Assembly: GCA_016935435.1 (NCBI GenBank)
Contig: JAFGQZ010000011.1
Span: 1-46,221 of the forward strand
Length of the DNA: 46,221 nucleotides
Direction: 5' to 3'
Source: Bacteroidales bacterium
Lineage (GTDB): Bacteria; Bacteroidota; Bacteroidia; Bacteroidales; UBA10428
Part shown: positions 9,522 to 18,986 of the stretch, piece after piece
Position numbering within the stretch: the first letter of the stretch is position 1
How the letters are laid out: each line of letters starts with the position of its first letter
Notes under the pieces: generated by a model
What the model saw: only the letters and a program-made list of their open reading frames with translations
Database searches by the model: none
Told to the model about the DNA's origin: nothing
Program-made: the position numbers and the translations under genes

Positions 9522-12500
9522 TTATTTACCAACAATAAGTTTTTGTGTATAACTGCCGCTGGAACTGGTAATTTTTACAATATAATTTCCATTGGGAAAA
9601 TGATGCAGGCCTATTGTTTTTTCATCGGTTCCTGAAGTGTTTGTATAACTTTCGGAATAAACCAGTTCACCGCTTATTTTATATATATTGATATTAATTC
9701 CCTCACCGGGCTTTGTTGCCAGTTTTATCGAACAATAATCGCCTGCCGGGTTCGGAAAAACCGTTAAGGTTGCCGGTCCTGCATTATCAATTGTCCGGGA
9801 AGTTCCTAGGGAGGTAGTCCAAATTCCGCGGCCGTGGGTGGCAACAATAATTTCGTTATCTACAATATCTATCTGCCACACCGATACCGGAGGAAGCCCA
9901 TTGTTTGCATAATGCCAGCTTATGCCGTTATCGGGCGATTCGAATATGCCTATTTCTGTGCCGGCCCAAAGTTTGTTTGTATCGTCGGGAAATACAAGCA
10001 AATCGTTAACCATAACATCGGGAAAACCGTTCGAACTCGAACTGTCAGCGCCAAACCCCGATATTTCCTCCCAGCTTTGTCCATAATCGAGTGTATGCAA
10101 TATTTTTGGTTTTGCCCGGTACGAAAACAAAATATATGCTTCGGCCGGGTTAACCGGGTGGGTGGCCATTCCGCTTATATAACCCAGTTCGGCACCTGTA
10201 AAAACCGATGTGGTATCGAAGGTTTTGCCATAATCTTTCGACACAAAAATGCGCAGCATAGGGTTATCGTACATACCTCCACCAGCCCACACTACCGATG
10301 GATCGGCTTTCGACACCTTAATGTGGTGCATGCTGGTTACGGTATTATCGACCGACCAGCCTTCGCTTAAATTTACAAGTTCCCAATTGTACCGGCCAAA
10401 CCCGAAATTTGGGTGTTTATAAACACCTTTGCCACCAACGGCAAATACGAGGTTGGGGTTGTCCCTCGAATGCGAAAGTTTGGTAATAAACGGTCCGTCG
10501 CCGTTTTGTATGCCATTTACAGTCCATTGCCAATTTTCACCAAAATCGTTCGATACCTTAATGTAATTATAATAGCTGCTGCCCAGCAAACGGTGTGGGT
10601 ACCATGGGTGCCAAAGTGTTTCGAAACCGTCGCCTTCGATACAAAACCGGTAATCGGAAGTTTGGCGGGCTTCAGCATCGAGGGGCGACTGCCAGGTGCC
10701 GTTATCCTGCATTCCGCCAATATATTCCTGTCTGCCCGGCCTTTTAGCCATGCCGTAAAATTGCGTTGTAAGGTAACCACGGTTAATTTGCTGCCATGTT
10801 TTGCCCTCATCGGAAGAAAAACCGAGGCCTCCATCGTTGGTTTCAATTATATTAAAAGTTTTATTTGCTGTGTCGCTAACATAAAACTGAATATCGTGGT
10901 GATCGACATGGAGGTGCGCGTTGAGCCTGTCGTCGGAGAGAATGGTGGTGTTTGCATCCTGCAGGGTGATGCTGCCAAACTTTATTTTCAAAGAAGCTAA
11001 GGGCAGGGTTTCGGGTTCCCATGTTTTATCGTCGGCTAGGGTAGGCCACAAGAAATACAATAATTTTTGAATATATCCACCCTTAGAGGCAATTTCTAGG
11101 TCGGGGGTATTGCTGTTATATGTTTTGGCGCTTATGAAAATATACTCACGGCCGCTTATTTCATCACCATATTTGCGCTCAACCAGGTTAAAAACCCCGT
11201 TTTTGTCCTGATCGCGAAACGAGACCATTAACTGCCGGTTATTGTCGGTGTCCCACACTTCAAAAGGAACATCGACATAATTGTTATAGGTATAATCGTC
11301 GGGGGGCACTCCGGCACCTTCCCCTTCAGGAACCGTAAACCGGTGGGCTTTTTGCTTTTTGCCAGGGCCAAACCGTATTTCAACACTTACATAATCGTCG
11401 GTTTCCACTTCGGCTTCTTCGTCGGTGCCGGTCGATAGCGCCCCGGTAAACTTCGAACCGCCAAAACGGACAAACGACATAAAACTGGCTGTGTTTACCG
11501 TATCGACCCTTACAACATGTGGCGCTGAAACATAGGTATTTCTCTTGAACTCCAGCATACCAAAATACACCCCCCCAATAAATACTTTGTCCTTGTCGAA
11601 GGGATGTGCCCCAATAGCATTGTTAAACCAGCCCTGTAGCTGGTGGAAGTTAATAAACAGCCCGTCGGAGTTGCGGTTAATGTTCCAGCTCCGACCTCCG
11701 TTGGTTGATAAATATACTTGTGTCTGATAGCCGGGAGCCTCAACACCGGCATAAACGTACGATGTGTCGGCCGGGCTTACTGAAAGCGAAACCCTCATAC
11801 ATTCTCCAAAACCATCTGAAAAAATATGCCAGTTATTACCGCTATCGAACGACTTTAACACCCCCAGGGTATTGGCGCCTGCGTATAAAACCTGTGGGTT
11901 TAGAGGGTTTTGGGCAATATCCTGAATGGCATAGCCACGCTCGAATACGGGTTCCCAACTATGTCCGGCAGAAGTTGTTTTAAATATGCCTTTATTGGTT
12001 GCCACAACCAAAATACTGTCGGACGAAGGATCGACCCATATCTTGTTAATATACCTGAACCTGTCGGTGTGCGTTGTTGAGGGCATAATCTGCCAGCTTT
12101 GGCCTTTGTCGCGTGAAACAAAAATACCGCCGCCCGACACCATACCTTCGCCTCCAAACCCTTCGCCTGTACCGGCATACAAAACATTACTATTGGAAGG
12201 TGCCATGGAAAGTGTTGCGGTTGACAAATTCGGAAGGTGTGGGGTAAGGTTCTCCCAGCTTTGCCCGCCATCGGTAGTTTTCCAGATTCCCCCACTTACC
12301 GAACCGGCAAACCATGTATTCCCTGTTTTATCCGATGGGTCGATAACCACAGCCCTTGTACGGCCTCCGACATTTGCCGGGCCGCGCTGTACCCAGTTCA
12401 TGGTTGATGCCGATTTTAAACTTCCTGCACCCGTCCTGAGTGCCCGTTGATATTCAAAAATTGCATAATTTGGCTGGTAGCCCGATGTTTTTTTTCCTAT

Positions 12501-12680
12501 AGGAATGGTTACGCCCTTGAAATATTCGCGGTACCCTTGAGGTTTATCGCAACCAACAGGTTTTTGCGGAACAACTATGTTTTTTTGGTAAATGGCAAAC
12601 CATACCAATGCCATGCCCGATAAAACATATAATATGTTGCTGATTATTGTTTTCAGTTTATTTGTATTTTTCATCTTCAA
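9522..12680 (-). CDS. Large BNR/sortilin-type beta-propeller T9SS protein (paralogue 1)
   Basis: 1052 aa. An N-terminal hydrophobic segment (about 11-30) serves as signal or anchor. Many BNR/Asp-box motifs (KTTDGGQSW near 134, SRDKGQSW near 189, STNGGRSW near 325, SSDEGKTW near 622) show a VPS10/sortilin-like propeller, with the family landmarks HVDHHDIQFY (591-600), NDGG and GGMQDNGTW. Residues about 385-585 are an insertion between blades that is not propeller-like and contains FRDQDKNGVFNL and LYFLWPTLADD. The C terminus is a T9SS type A domain (LTVFPNPAGDY, PNGNYIVKIT). Function unknown: a propeller of this type binds proteins or glycans or degrades glycans, but I see no sialidase catalytic set. 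Its start overlaps the upstream lipoprotein gene by 23 bp (a second ATG at 12674 is possible), so the two are co-transcribed. Paralogue at 31999-35223. Confidence 0.85.
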   Translation of the reverse strand: MKMKNTNKLKTIISNILYVLSGMALVWFAIYQKNIVVPQKPVGCDKPQGYREYFKGVTIPIGKKTSGYQPNYAIFEYQRALRTGAGSLKSASTMNWVQRGPANVGGRTRAVVIDPSDKTGNTWFAGSVSGGIWKTTDGGQSWENLTPHLPNLSTATLSMAPSNSNVLYAGTGEGFGGEGMVSGGGIFVSRDKGQSWQIMPSTTHTDRFRYINKIWVDPSSDSILVVATNKGIFKTTSAGHSWEPVFERGYAIQDIAQNPLNPQVLYAGANTLGVLKSFDSGNNWHIFSDGFGECMRVSLSVSPADTSYVYAGVEAPGYQTQVYLSTNGGRSWNINRNSDGLFINFHQLQGWFNNAIGAHPFDKDKVFIGGVYFGMLEFKRNTYVSAPHVVRVDTVNTASFMSFVRFGGSKFTGALSTGTDEEAEVETDDYVSVEIRFGPGKKQKAHRFTVPEGEGAGVPPDDYTYNNYVDVPFEVWDTDNNRQLMVSFRDQDKNGVFNLVERKYGDEISGREYIFISAKTYNSNTPDLEIASKGGYIQKLLYFLWPTLADDKTWEPETLPLASLKIKFGSITLQDANTTILSDDRLNAHLHVDHHDIQFYVSDTANKTFNIIETNDGGLGFSSDEGKTWQQINRGYLTTQFYGMAKRPGRQEYIGGMQDNGTWQSPLDAEARQTSDYRFCIEGDGFETLWHPWYPHRLLGSSYYNYIKVSNDFGENWQWTVNGIQNGDGPFITKLSHSRDNPNLVFAVGGKGVYKHPNFGFGRYNWELVNLSEGWSVDNTVTSMHHIKVSKADPSVVWAGGGMYDNPMLRIFVSKDYGKTFDTTSVFTGAELGYISGMATHPVNPAEAYILFSYRAKPKILHTLDYGQSWEEISGFGADSSSSNGFPDVMVNDLLVFPDDTNKLWAGTEIGIFESPDNGISWHYANNGLPPVSVWQIDIVDNEIIVATHGRGIWTTSLGTSRTIDNAGPATLTVFPNPAGDYCSIKLATKPGEGININIYKISGELVYSESYTNTSGTDEKTIGLHHFPNGNYIVKITSSSGSYTQKLIVGK

Positions 12681-13215
12681 AACCTGTTTTTCGGTAGCCC
12701 ATAACCATTACCGTATCTATCAGGGCATCCAATTTATCGTAATAACCGGCACGAAAGAATATTACCTCGCTTATGTCGCTTTCGGAAAAAGCAATATTTT
12801 CGAACGACGACAATGCCAGCCTGTATATGAAGTTCTTCAACACGAAATTGTCGAAAATATACCCGTCGATACTAATTTTCTCTATCCCAAAAGCACCCAT
12901 ATTAATAACTTCGAGCTGGTTTGTTTTAAAGGCATAAAAAGCACTATCACCAACTCTCGCTGCCTTAATGCGTGTTTTAGTATTATAAAGGTTGTCAAAT
13001 ACCAATGTCTGGGGGTTGCCGGGCATAAGTGCCGAAACCATTTCATAGGGGGGCGATAAGGTGCCATCGATATTGCCGCCCTGAAATTCCCAAACCACCC
13101 AATTTCCGGCCAACTTCGAAGGATATCCGTCGGCATTGCCCGGATCAATGTCTTTGCCGCACGACAAAGCCATGAACAAAAAAAACACCGCGATATATAT
13201 GTGAGTTTTTATCAT
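12658..13215 (-). CDS. Small surface lipoprotein of the SusCD locus (lipid-binding-like family)
   Basis: 185 aa. Lipoprotein signal with Cys19 in FMALSCGKD; the +2 Gly-Lys and Asp following suit surface export. The mature part begins with KLAGNWVVWEFQ and is beta-rich throughout, resembling the lipocalin-like 'lipid-binding putative hydrolase' family often encoded beside SusCD pairs. That assignment is tentative. It sits 22 bp after the preceding lipoprotein gene and overlaps the next gene by 23 bp, so it is a middle gene of the operon. Probable role: accessory ligand capture at the outer surface. Confidence 0.7.
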   Translation of the reverse strand: MIKTHIYIAVFFLFMALSCGKDIDPGNADGYPSKLAGNWVVWEFQGGNIDGTLSPPYEMVSALMPGNPQTLVFDNLYNTKTRIKAARVGDSAFYAFKTNQLEVINMGAFGIEKISIDGYIFDNFVLKNFIYRLALSSFENIAFSESDISEVIFFRAGYYDKLDALIDTVMVMGYRKTGFEDEKYK

Positions 13216-13237
13216 CTTATCAGCTATTTGTCAAATT

Positions 13238-13930
13238 TTACTCTTTTATCTTGCTCCACACAACCTGTATATCAATTCCTTTATAAGGATCGTCCAACAG
13301 GCTTATGCTCCAGGTGAGCGCCGAACGCGAATAGCCCCCTTCCGACATGGCATACGAGCCAAAGTCGCCATTACCGGGAAGGAGCACAAGTTCGTTGTTT
13401 CCTAAATCAACAAACCTGCCCTTAACTTCGGAACCCGGATAGCCAAAAACTTCGGTGCATTTATATAAGCCCTTTTCGTCCACCTTTGATACCCTCATGT
13501 TTGCCATTGGCTCCCAGAGAGTGCCTTCGTACCACCCCGACAAATCGTTTGTTGCCGTATTGAAACTGGTAACAGCAACAACCCTTTCCCCTATTGCCGA
13601 TAAACCAAAACTATTTTCGGCATAATAATAAACAAGGTAAACACCCTTTTTGGTTAAATCAACTTCGCCGAAAGAATAAACGGCAAGTTCTTTATCGCCT
13701 TCGAAGGCCCTCGCCCCTGCATCGGTATATTCGCCCGTATCGGTTGGTACAAAAACAAGAAAATCGTCGCCATTAAGTTCAAACGTGGGTAGTTGCGAAA
13801 CCTGCGATATGTCGCTTGTTTGGTTCCACTTTTCGCATGAAACCAGGAGCAAAAGAATAAAAATTGATAAAAATGAGGTATAAAAATACCTTAAACCAGA
13901 TGTTGTATATTTATAAAAGAAACATTTCAT
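13238..13930 (-). CDS. SusCD-associated lipoprotein with DUF5011/DUF5012-like domain
   Basis: 230 aa from the ATG at 13930; a longer in-frame start at 13954 would run into the susD stop region. The predicted lipid-anchored Cys is C32 in LLLLVSCEKW. The first mature domain (PTFELNGDDFLVFVPTDTG to GERVVAVTSF) has the Ig-like form of DUF5011/BT_2262-type proteins, with an 'added domain plus property' beta-sandwich, and the second half begins GWYEGTLW. Such proteins accompany SusCD pairs and help bind the substrate. The start codon lies 2 bp beyond the susD stop, so translation is likely coupled. Confidence 0.68.
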   Translation of the reverse strand: MKCFFYKYTTSGLRYFYTSFLSIFILLLLVSCEKWNQTSDISQVSQLPTFELNGDDFLVFVPTDTGEYTDAGARAFEGDKELAVYSFGEVDLTKKGVYLVYYYAENSFGLSAIGERVVAVTSFNTATNDLSGWYEGTLWEPMANMRVSKVDEKGLYKCTEVFGYPGSEVKGRFVDLGNNELVLLPGNGDFGSYAMSEGGYSRSALTWSISLLDDPYKGIDIQVVWSKIKE

Positions 13931-13932
13931 TT

Positions 13933-15516
13933 TTATTCTGCTTTTGTGTCCCACCAGACTTTAACCCAAACGTCTTGCTTTTCCGGCGTATATCGGTTTG
14001 CTGCATATTCCGAAGCCGGAAACACCAACCGCCTGGGGAATTTGTTGCTTGTAACATTGTTTGCCGAAACTGTAAACTCCCCGGGAACATAATTATTATC
14101 GTTGGCTGTAACCGTACTTTCTTTGGGTATGTGTGTGCGGTTATGCTCGAAAAAGGTTTCGAGGCTTTGAATGCCCGACAAAGCAACCCACTTTTGTGTA
14201 ATAATGCTCGTCAAAAAATCGTTAAACGAACTTCCTTCCGACGGAAAAGCATACTTCCCCGCAAGCAAGGGATTGGCAAATACATCGACATTGCTTAAAC
14301 CCATAATGCGCTTGTAACAGGCCTTTACCCCTTCGTTATACATTTCCCTGGCGGCATCGTAACTATCGACCTGGTAACGCATAATTGCCTCTGCCTGCAA
14401 AAAGCATGCTTCGGAGAAGCTCATAAGGTAAACTGGTGCTGCCGGTTGAATTACCGGCTTTGAGTAGGAAGAACTGTTGGTGCCTGCCGGCTCGCCAGGG
14501 GCATAATAGTTGCCTTGTGCCAGCGACTTATGGGCGCCCCCGTTTTCGGGTTGGCTAAACATATAGTCGAGACGATCGAAATCGCCATTTTCAACCAGGT
14601 AACTATATAATGTATAGCTTAGTACCAGGTTGGGGTTGTTGCCAAAAAAATTAACTTCGGTTTCGTACAGGGGATTGCGCCTCCCCGATTCATTAAAGAA
14701 AATATTTAGCCTGATGTCGGATTTTAGAAATTCTGTTTTTGAAGCATAGAGTTTCCTGATTTCAGTTTCGGCAAATTCGGGCCTTGCTTCCGTCTGGCGA
14801 AGGAATAATTTAAGCTTCAGGGTGTTGGCAAAGGCCTTCCACAAATCGATATTGTCTGAACCATCGATTAAGCCCCGGTTACCAATCTTTTTCAGGTTAT
14901 CATCGTCGAAATCCTGCTGCAGGGCAAAGTCGATACGGGCAACCAAGCTGTCGTAAATGTCGCGCCCGCTTTCGTATTTTGGTTCAGTAATTCCCAAATC
15001 GCCTTTCAGCGCTTCGGAAAAGGGCACCTGATCGTACAGGTCGGCCAATAACTGAAAGGTATATGCCTGCGTAACAGTGGCCACCAGGTAGTAATTCCAC
15101 TGATTTTCCTTTAACGACTCCTGACGGACATACTCAAGATTTTGCAAAGCCTCTGAATACAAGCCTCCAAACTGGTTATCGTCGAATGTGCTGGAATTTA
15201 TATTGTAAGAATCGAGCCCTTGGTATTGCGATGCCCCGGGCGATTGTGTCCAGTGCTGCGACCACAGTGCGCCCAATACCTGGTAACGCCCCCCCATCAC
15301 ATAGGCCACTGCCGAAATGCCAGATGGTAGCACATCGTCGTATGAAACCTGCCCCGGTACATTGGGGTTTTTGTTAATATCGAGCCAGTCGGAACAGCCC
15401 GCAAGCAGAATGTTTATTGCTAAAAGCAGAAAAAGGTTTTTAAGCTTGAAATGCAGAAATGAATGTGCACTTTTAGAAATCCTATACAAAGCCATATATC
15501 GGTTGGTTCTTTCCAT
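13933..15516 (-). CDS. SusD/RagB-family nutrient-binding lipoprotein (locus 1)
   Basis: 527 aa. Lipobox Cys41 (or Cys34 if translation starts at the internal Met8, 15495) in LLAGCSDWLDINKNPNVP, a signature of the SusD-like family. Helical TPR-like body follows (WKAFANTLKLKLFLRQ, MSFSEACFLQAEAIMRY). It matches the SusD subgroup that lacks the longer starch-type loops. It acts as the lid and substrate-binding partner of the SusC transporter on the cell surface. It follows susC by 93 bp and is co-oriented with it. The substrate cannot be inferred. Confidence 0.93.
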   Translation of the reverse strand: MERTNRYMALYRISKSAHSFLHFKLKNLFLLLAINILLAGCSDWLDINKNPNVPGQVSYDDVLPSGISAVAYVMGGRYQVLGALWSQHWTQSPGASQYQGLDSYNINSSTFDDNQFGGLYSEALQNLEYVRQESLKENQWNYYLVATVTQAYTFQLLADLYDQVPFSEALKGDLGITEPKYESGRDIYDSLVARIDFALQQDFDDDNLKKIGNRGLIDGSDNIDLWKAFANTLKLKLFLRQTEARPEFAETEIRKLYASKTEFLKSDIRLNIFFNESGRRNPLYETEVNFFGNNPNLVLSYTLYSYLVENGDFDRLDYMFSQPENGGAHKSLAQGNYYAPGEPAGTNSSSYSKPVIQPAAPVYLMSFSEACFLQAEAIMRYQVDSYDAAREMYNEGVKACYKRIMGLSNVDVFANPLLAGKYAFPSEGSSFNDFLTSIITQKWVALSGIQSLETFFEHNRTHIPKESTVTANDNNYVPGEFTVSANNVTSNKFPRRLVFPASEYAANRYTPEKQDVWVKVWWDTKAE

Positions 15517-15609
15517 TTAATTTTTTCTTTTCGTATAAGCAGGGTTTTAAGCTATTGGCAATATTTAACTATTTAACTCTTAATTTTTTTATCCTTTTAC
15601 TTTTAGCTA

Positions 15610-18600
15610 TTAAAAATCTACCTTCAGGCTAAAAGAAACACTTCGTACCGAAGGTTGGGCGCCATATTCTCCAAAATCGGCCAACAGGTCGTTCCCAAAT
15701 GTGGTAAGTTCCGGATCGATATAGGTTTGGCCGCGGGGTGTCCATAACAACAGGTTTTTGCCCGATACCCCGATAAAAACCCTTTCGAGCCCCAGATAGC
15801 CCGTCCATTTCGATGGCAGGTCATATCCGAGGGTTACTTCCCGGAGTTTTACAAACGATTTGTCGATGAATGAGGCACCATCGATTTCGGTACCCCCGTT
15901 CCCCCAATATTCAACCAGTTTAACCATATCGAGGGGAATGGTATTTTCGGCATAAACCGGTTCGCCGTTTTCATTGCGGCCTGTTTCGTACACCGAATTT
16001 GGCACAATAAAAGGCTCGCGGTTGTTATAAAGGGTTTCGGGCACTGTGCCTGCCCAAAGGGTTATGTCTTTTGTACGCGAATACATAATTCCCCCTATGC
16101 GGTAATCGACATTAAATGCCAGCGATATTCCCTTCAGTGTAAAGGTGTTAATAATTCCGCCATAATATTTATATTGCGAATTGCCATAAACTTTCAACTC
16201 ATCGTCAGCAACCGGCAGCCCCTGGTTATCGACAACCATTTTGCCTTCGGGGGTATATTTGGCACCCCTGGCCTTAAATACCCCTACAGGTTCGTCGGGT
16301 ATTGCCAGCCAAACTATTTGCTGCCCGCCATCGACGCGCAGGGCATTCAGTTTGGCTTGCCCTATCTGCATGTTTAACGATTCGAGACGGTTGATATTGC
16401 GGGTAAAATTCAGGCTGATGTCCCATGAGAAAAACCTTTTCTTAACCGGTGTAAGCCCCACCAGCGCTTCAACCCCCCGGTTGGTAATTTCGCCCAGGTT
16501 TTGCATCTGGTAGCTGTACCCGCTGGTATAGGACACTGGCGATGCCCAGATTAAATCTTTGGTAGATTTGTGGTACCATGCCACATCGAACGAGAGCCTG
16601 TTGTTGAAAAACCTCAAATCGGCGCCCAGTTCGTACTCTGTTGTCATTTCCGGCCTCAAATCGGGGTTGCCGATAAATGCGCCCTTCTCATAGGCATTTA
16701 CCCCGGTACCTGTAGGATAGGCAAAATACCCATAGCCATCGGAATGCCCTGCGCGTTGAAAAACGGGGTCGATAAAATAGGGCGGCGCATCGTTCCCGAC
16801 TTTCGCCCAACTGACACGTAACTTTCCAAAGGTAAGAGCTTCTTTTAAGGATGGAAACACTTCGGTAATAACCACACTGGTGTTCACCCCCGGAAAGAAA
16901 AACGAGTTGTTGTGTTTGGGAAGTGTAGAACTCCACTCGTTCCGGAAAGTCGAGGAAACAAAAAGCAAGTTTTTATAGGAAAAATCGGCGCCACCAAAAA
17001 TGCCCACCGAGCGTATCATTGCCGAAGCTTCACCAGAAGAGGGGCTTTCGAGGCTGTTCGATAAATTTGGGAACCCATCGAGGGCGAGGTAGCTTACACC
17101 TGTAAAAAAACCATCGGACTTGCGTTCGTTTAGCGACTGTCCGGCCATTAACCCGATATCGATGTTTTTAAGTTTCTTTTCCCAGCTTAAAATAATATCG
17201 CTGTTTAGCTGCTGTGAGTTTGACCATGAACGCGATTTTGCCCCGGGGTCGAAAACCGCCGAGAGCTTATTGTTCCCTTCGGGCCGTATGGGGAAACGCC
17301 ACTCCGAACGGTTTTCATTCGAAATATCGGCGCCAAGCCTCCAAGTGGCATTTAGGTTAAATGGCAATGCAAGGTTAAAATCGATATTGCCGTATATTCT
17401 GTCTTCTTTGTTTTGGTTCCCGTTATTTACCAGTATATACCAGGGGTTGACCGTATAGAGCGAGTAATGGTTGTCAACCGAGTTCCAAACAGTGTTTAAA
17501 TCCTGCTGTTCGAGAAGGCTGATATCGCGGGGTGTTTGCATAATCTGGTTATATACCGATGCATCGCCCTGTCCGGTAGGCACATAACTACTGTTTTTCC
17601 ACAGGTAATTCAGCGATGCCGTGACCCCTATTCGCTTACCAATTTTTTGTGAGCCCCTAATGGCTACAGTATGTTTTTTATAACTATCGGCAGAAGTCGG
17701 AAAAATACCGTCCCAGAAAACATTGGAATAAGAAAGGTAATAAGTTGTAGTTTCGTTGCCCCCCGATACCGACACTGCATGGCTGGTACTAAACCCTGTT
17801 GTGAAAAACTCGCTAACATTAGAAGGCAGGGCCCTGTACGCCTTTATCCTTATTGAGTCGCCAACCATATTTCCCCAGGGGTGGTATTTGTTGTCGAATG
17901 CAGGCCCCCAGCTCATGTTTTCGTAAAGGACATGGTTGCCATAAATGCCCTGTCCGAATTTATTCTGGTATTCTATTAGCCTTAAAGGCCTTTCAAAGCC
18001 AGCGCCACCATTATAAGAAACCGTTGCTTTCGATTTTTCTTTTCCTTTTTTTGTGGTAATAACAATTACCCCGTTTGCTGCACGCGAACCATACAAAGCC
18101 GTACCGGACGCTCCTTTGAGAAAAGAAACCGATTCAACATCGTCCATGTTGATATCGTTAATTTTATTGCCAAAATCGGTACCTCCATTTATCGAACTAC
18201 TGCCCGACTGTGAATTGCTTACCGGCACCCCGTCGACAACAAACAGAGGCTGGTTGCCCCCGCTCAACGATGAAACACCGCGGAGCAAAACCCGTGTTGA
18301 AGCGCCGGGCGCCCCCGATGCCGAAGTAATGTTAACCCCGGCTACTTTCCCCTGAAGGGCATTGAGCATATTTTTATCGCCACCTTTGGTAAGCTCATCG
18401 CTTGTAACAGCTGTAACCGAATAACCCAGCGACTTCGATTCACGTGAAATGCCCAGGGCTGTTACCACAACTTCGTCAACCTGGTAAACTTCGGGTATCA
18501 AAACAATATCTATTTTTGCCTGGCCGGTAATTTCCACAATTTGCAAGGCCATTCCAACCGAGCGAAACTCGAGCCTGGCATTGCCCGATGAAACGGTTAT

Positions 18601-18786
18601 CGAATACACGCCATCTAAATTTGTAACTACGCCATTGGTTGTGCCATACTCCAAAACAGTTGCCCCTGGAAGTACACTACCATCTTTTTCTTTAACCACG
18701 CCCGTTACAACAAATTCCTGCGCAATGCCGGTATAACACAACAACAAAAAACAAAACAGACTGGGGTATTTAAAAAGATATTTCAT
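15610..18786 (-). CDS. SusC/RagA-family TonB-linked outer-membrane transporter (locus 1)
   Basis: 1058 aa. Signal peptide ends in TGIAQ (about 22). A carboxypeptidase-D regulatory-like domain (about 26-95, VVKEKDGSVLPGATVLEYG) is followed by a TonB-box region (QVDEVVVTALGISRE), a plug (VAGVNITSASGAPG, LLRGVSSLSGGNQPLFVVDG) and a beta-barrel ending in SVSFSLKVDF with terminal Phe. SusC proteins import oligomers through the outer membrane using TonB-ExbBD energy, with SusD as lid. It is the first gene of locus 1 and has a TATCTTTG element 38 bp before its start. Confidence 0.96.
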   Translation of the reverse strand: MKYLFKYPSLFCFLLLCYTGIAQEFVVTGVVKEKDGSVLPGATVLEYGTTNGVVTNLDGVYSITVSSGNARLEFRSVGMALQIVEITGQAKIDIVLIPEVYQVDEVVVTALGISRESKSLGYSVTAVTSDELTKGGDKNMLNALQGKVAGVNITSASGAPGASTRVLLRGVSSLSGGNQPLFVVDGVPVSNSQSGSSSINGGTDFGNKINDINMDDVESVSFLKGASGTALYGSRAANGVIVITTKKGKEKSKATVSYNGGAGFERPLRLIEYQNKFGQGIYGNHVLYENMSWGPAFDNKYHPWGNMVGDSIRIKAYRALPSNVSEFFTTGFSTSHAVSVSGGNETTTYYLSYSNVFWDGIFPTSADSYKKHTVAIRGSQKIGKRIGVTASLNYLWKNSSYVPTGQGDASVYNQIMQTPRDISLLEQQDLNTVWNSVDNHYSLYTVNPWYILVNNGNQNKEDRIYGNIDFNLALPFNLNATWRLGADISNENRSEWRFPIRPEGNNKLSAVFDPGAKSRSWSNSQQLNSDIILSWEKKLKNIDIGLMAGQSLNERKSDGFFTGVSYLALDGFPNLSNSLESPSSGEASAMIRSVGIFGGADFSYKNLLFVSSTFRNEWSSTLPKHNNSFFFPGVNTSVVITEVFPSLKEALTFGKLRVSWAKVGNDAPPYFIDPVFQRAGHSDGYGYFAYPTGTGVNAYEKGAFIGNPDLRPEMTTEYELGADLRFFNNRLSFDVAWYHKSTKDLIWASPVSYTSGYSYQMQNLGEITNRGVEALVGLTPVKKRFFSWDISLNFTRNINRLESLNMQIGQAKLNALRVDGGQQIVWLAIPDEPVGVFKARGAKYTPEGKMVVDNQGLPVADDELKVYGNSQYKYYGGIINTFTLKGISLAFNVDYRIGGIMYSRTKDITLWAGTVPETLYNNREPFIVPNSVYETGRNENGEPVYAENTIPLDMVKLVEYWGNGGTEIDGASFIDKSFVKLREVTLGYDLPSKWTGYLGLERVFIGVSGKNLLLWTPRGQTYIDPELTTFGNDLLADFGEYGAQPSVRSVSFSLKVDF

Positions 18787-18823
18787 TTATAGGCCGGGGC
18801 AATTCAATTTTTTATTAACTCAA

Positions 18824-18831
18824 CAAAGATA
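18824..18831 (-). promoter_or_regulatory. Putative -7 element of SusCD locus 1 (TATCTTTG)
   Basis: The minus strand reads TATCTTTG, matching TAnnTTTG, 38 bp before the susC ATG, giving a leader of about 30 nt. No TTTG is present at the preferred -33 spacing, so the promoter may depend on an activator. No sigma/anti-sigma or hybrid two-component gene is in the window. Confidence 0.5.
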
Positions 18832-18986
18832 AAAGTATTGCCCAAATGGCCGTAAAAATTTTATAGCTGTTTTAAAACTAGTTTAACAATGTTTTCAGTT
18901 CAAATTTTAAATGACATGTATTAGAATGAAATAAAGCAGCATGGAACGAAAAAAGAATAAAGATACAGGTGTCGGTAAAGGCACTG

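Noticed and set aside
10413-11000. 195-codon plus-strand ORF inside the first BNR gene
   Set aside because: Antisense shadow; no signal, domain or promoter, while the minus-strand gene shows BNR motifs throughout.
9522-12680. Calling the BNR proteins sialidases
   Set aside because: Asp-box motifs alone only show a propeller. I could not find the arginine triad or Tyr/Glu nucleophile set of sialidases, and sortilin-type landmarks fit better.
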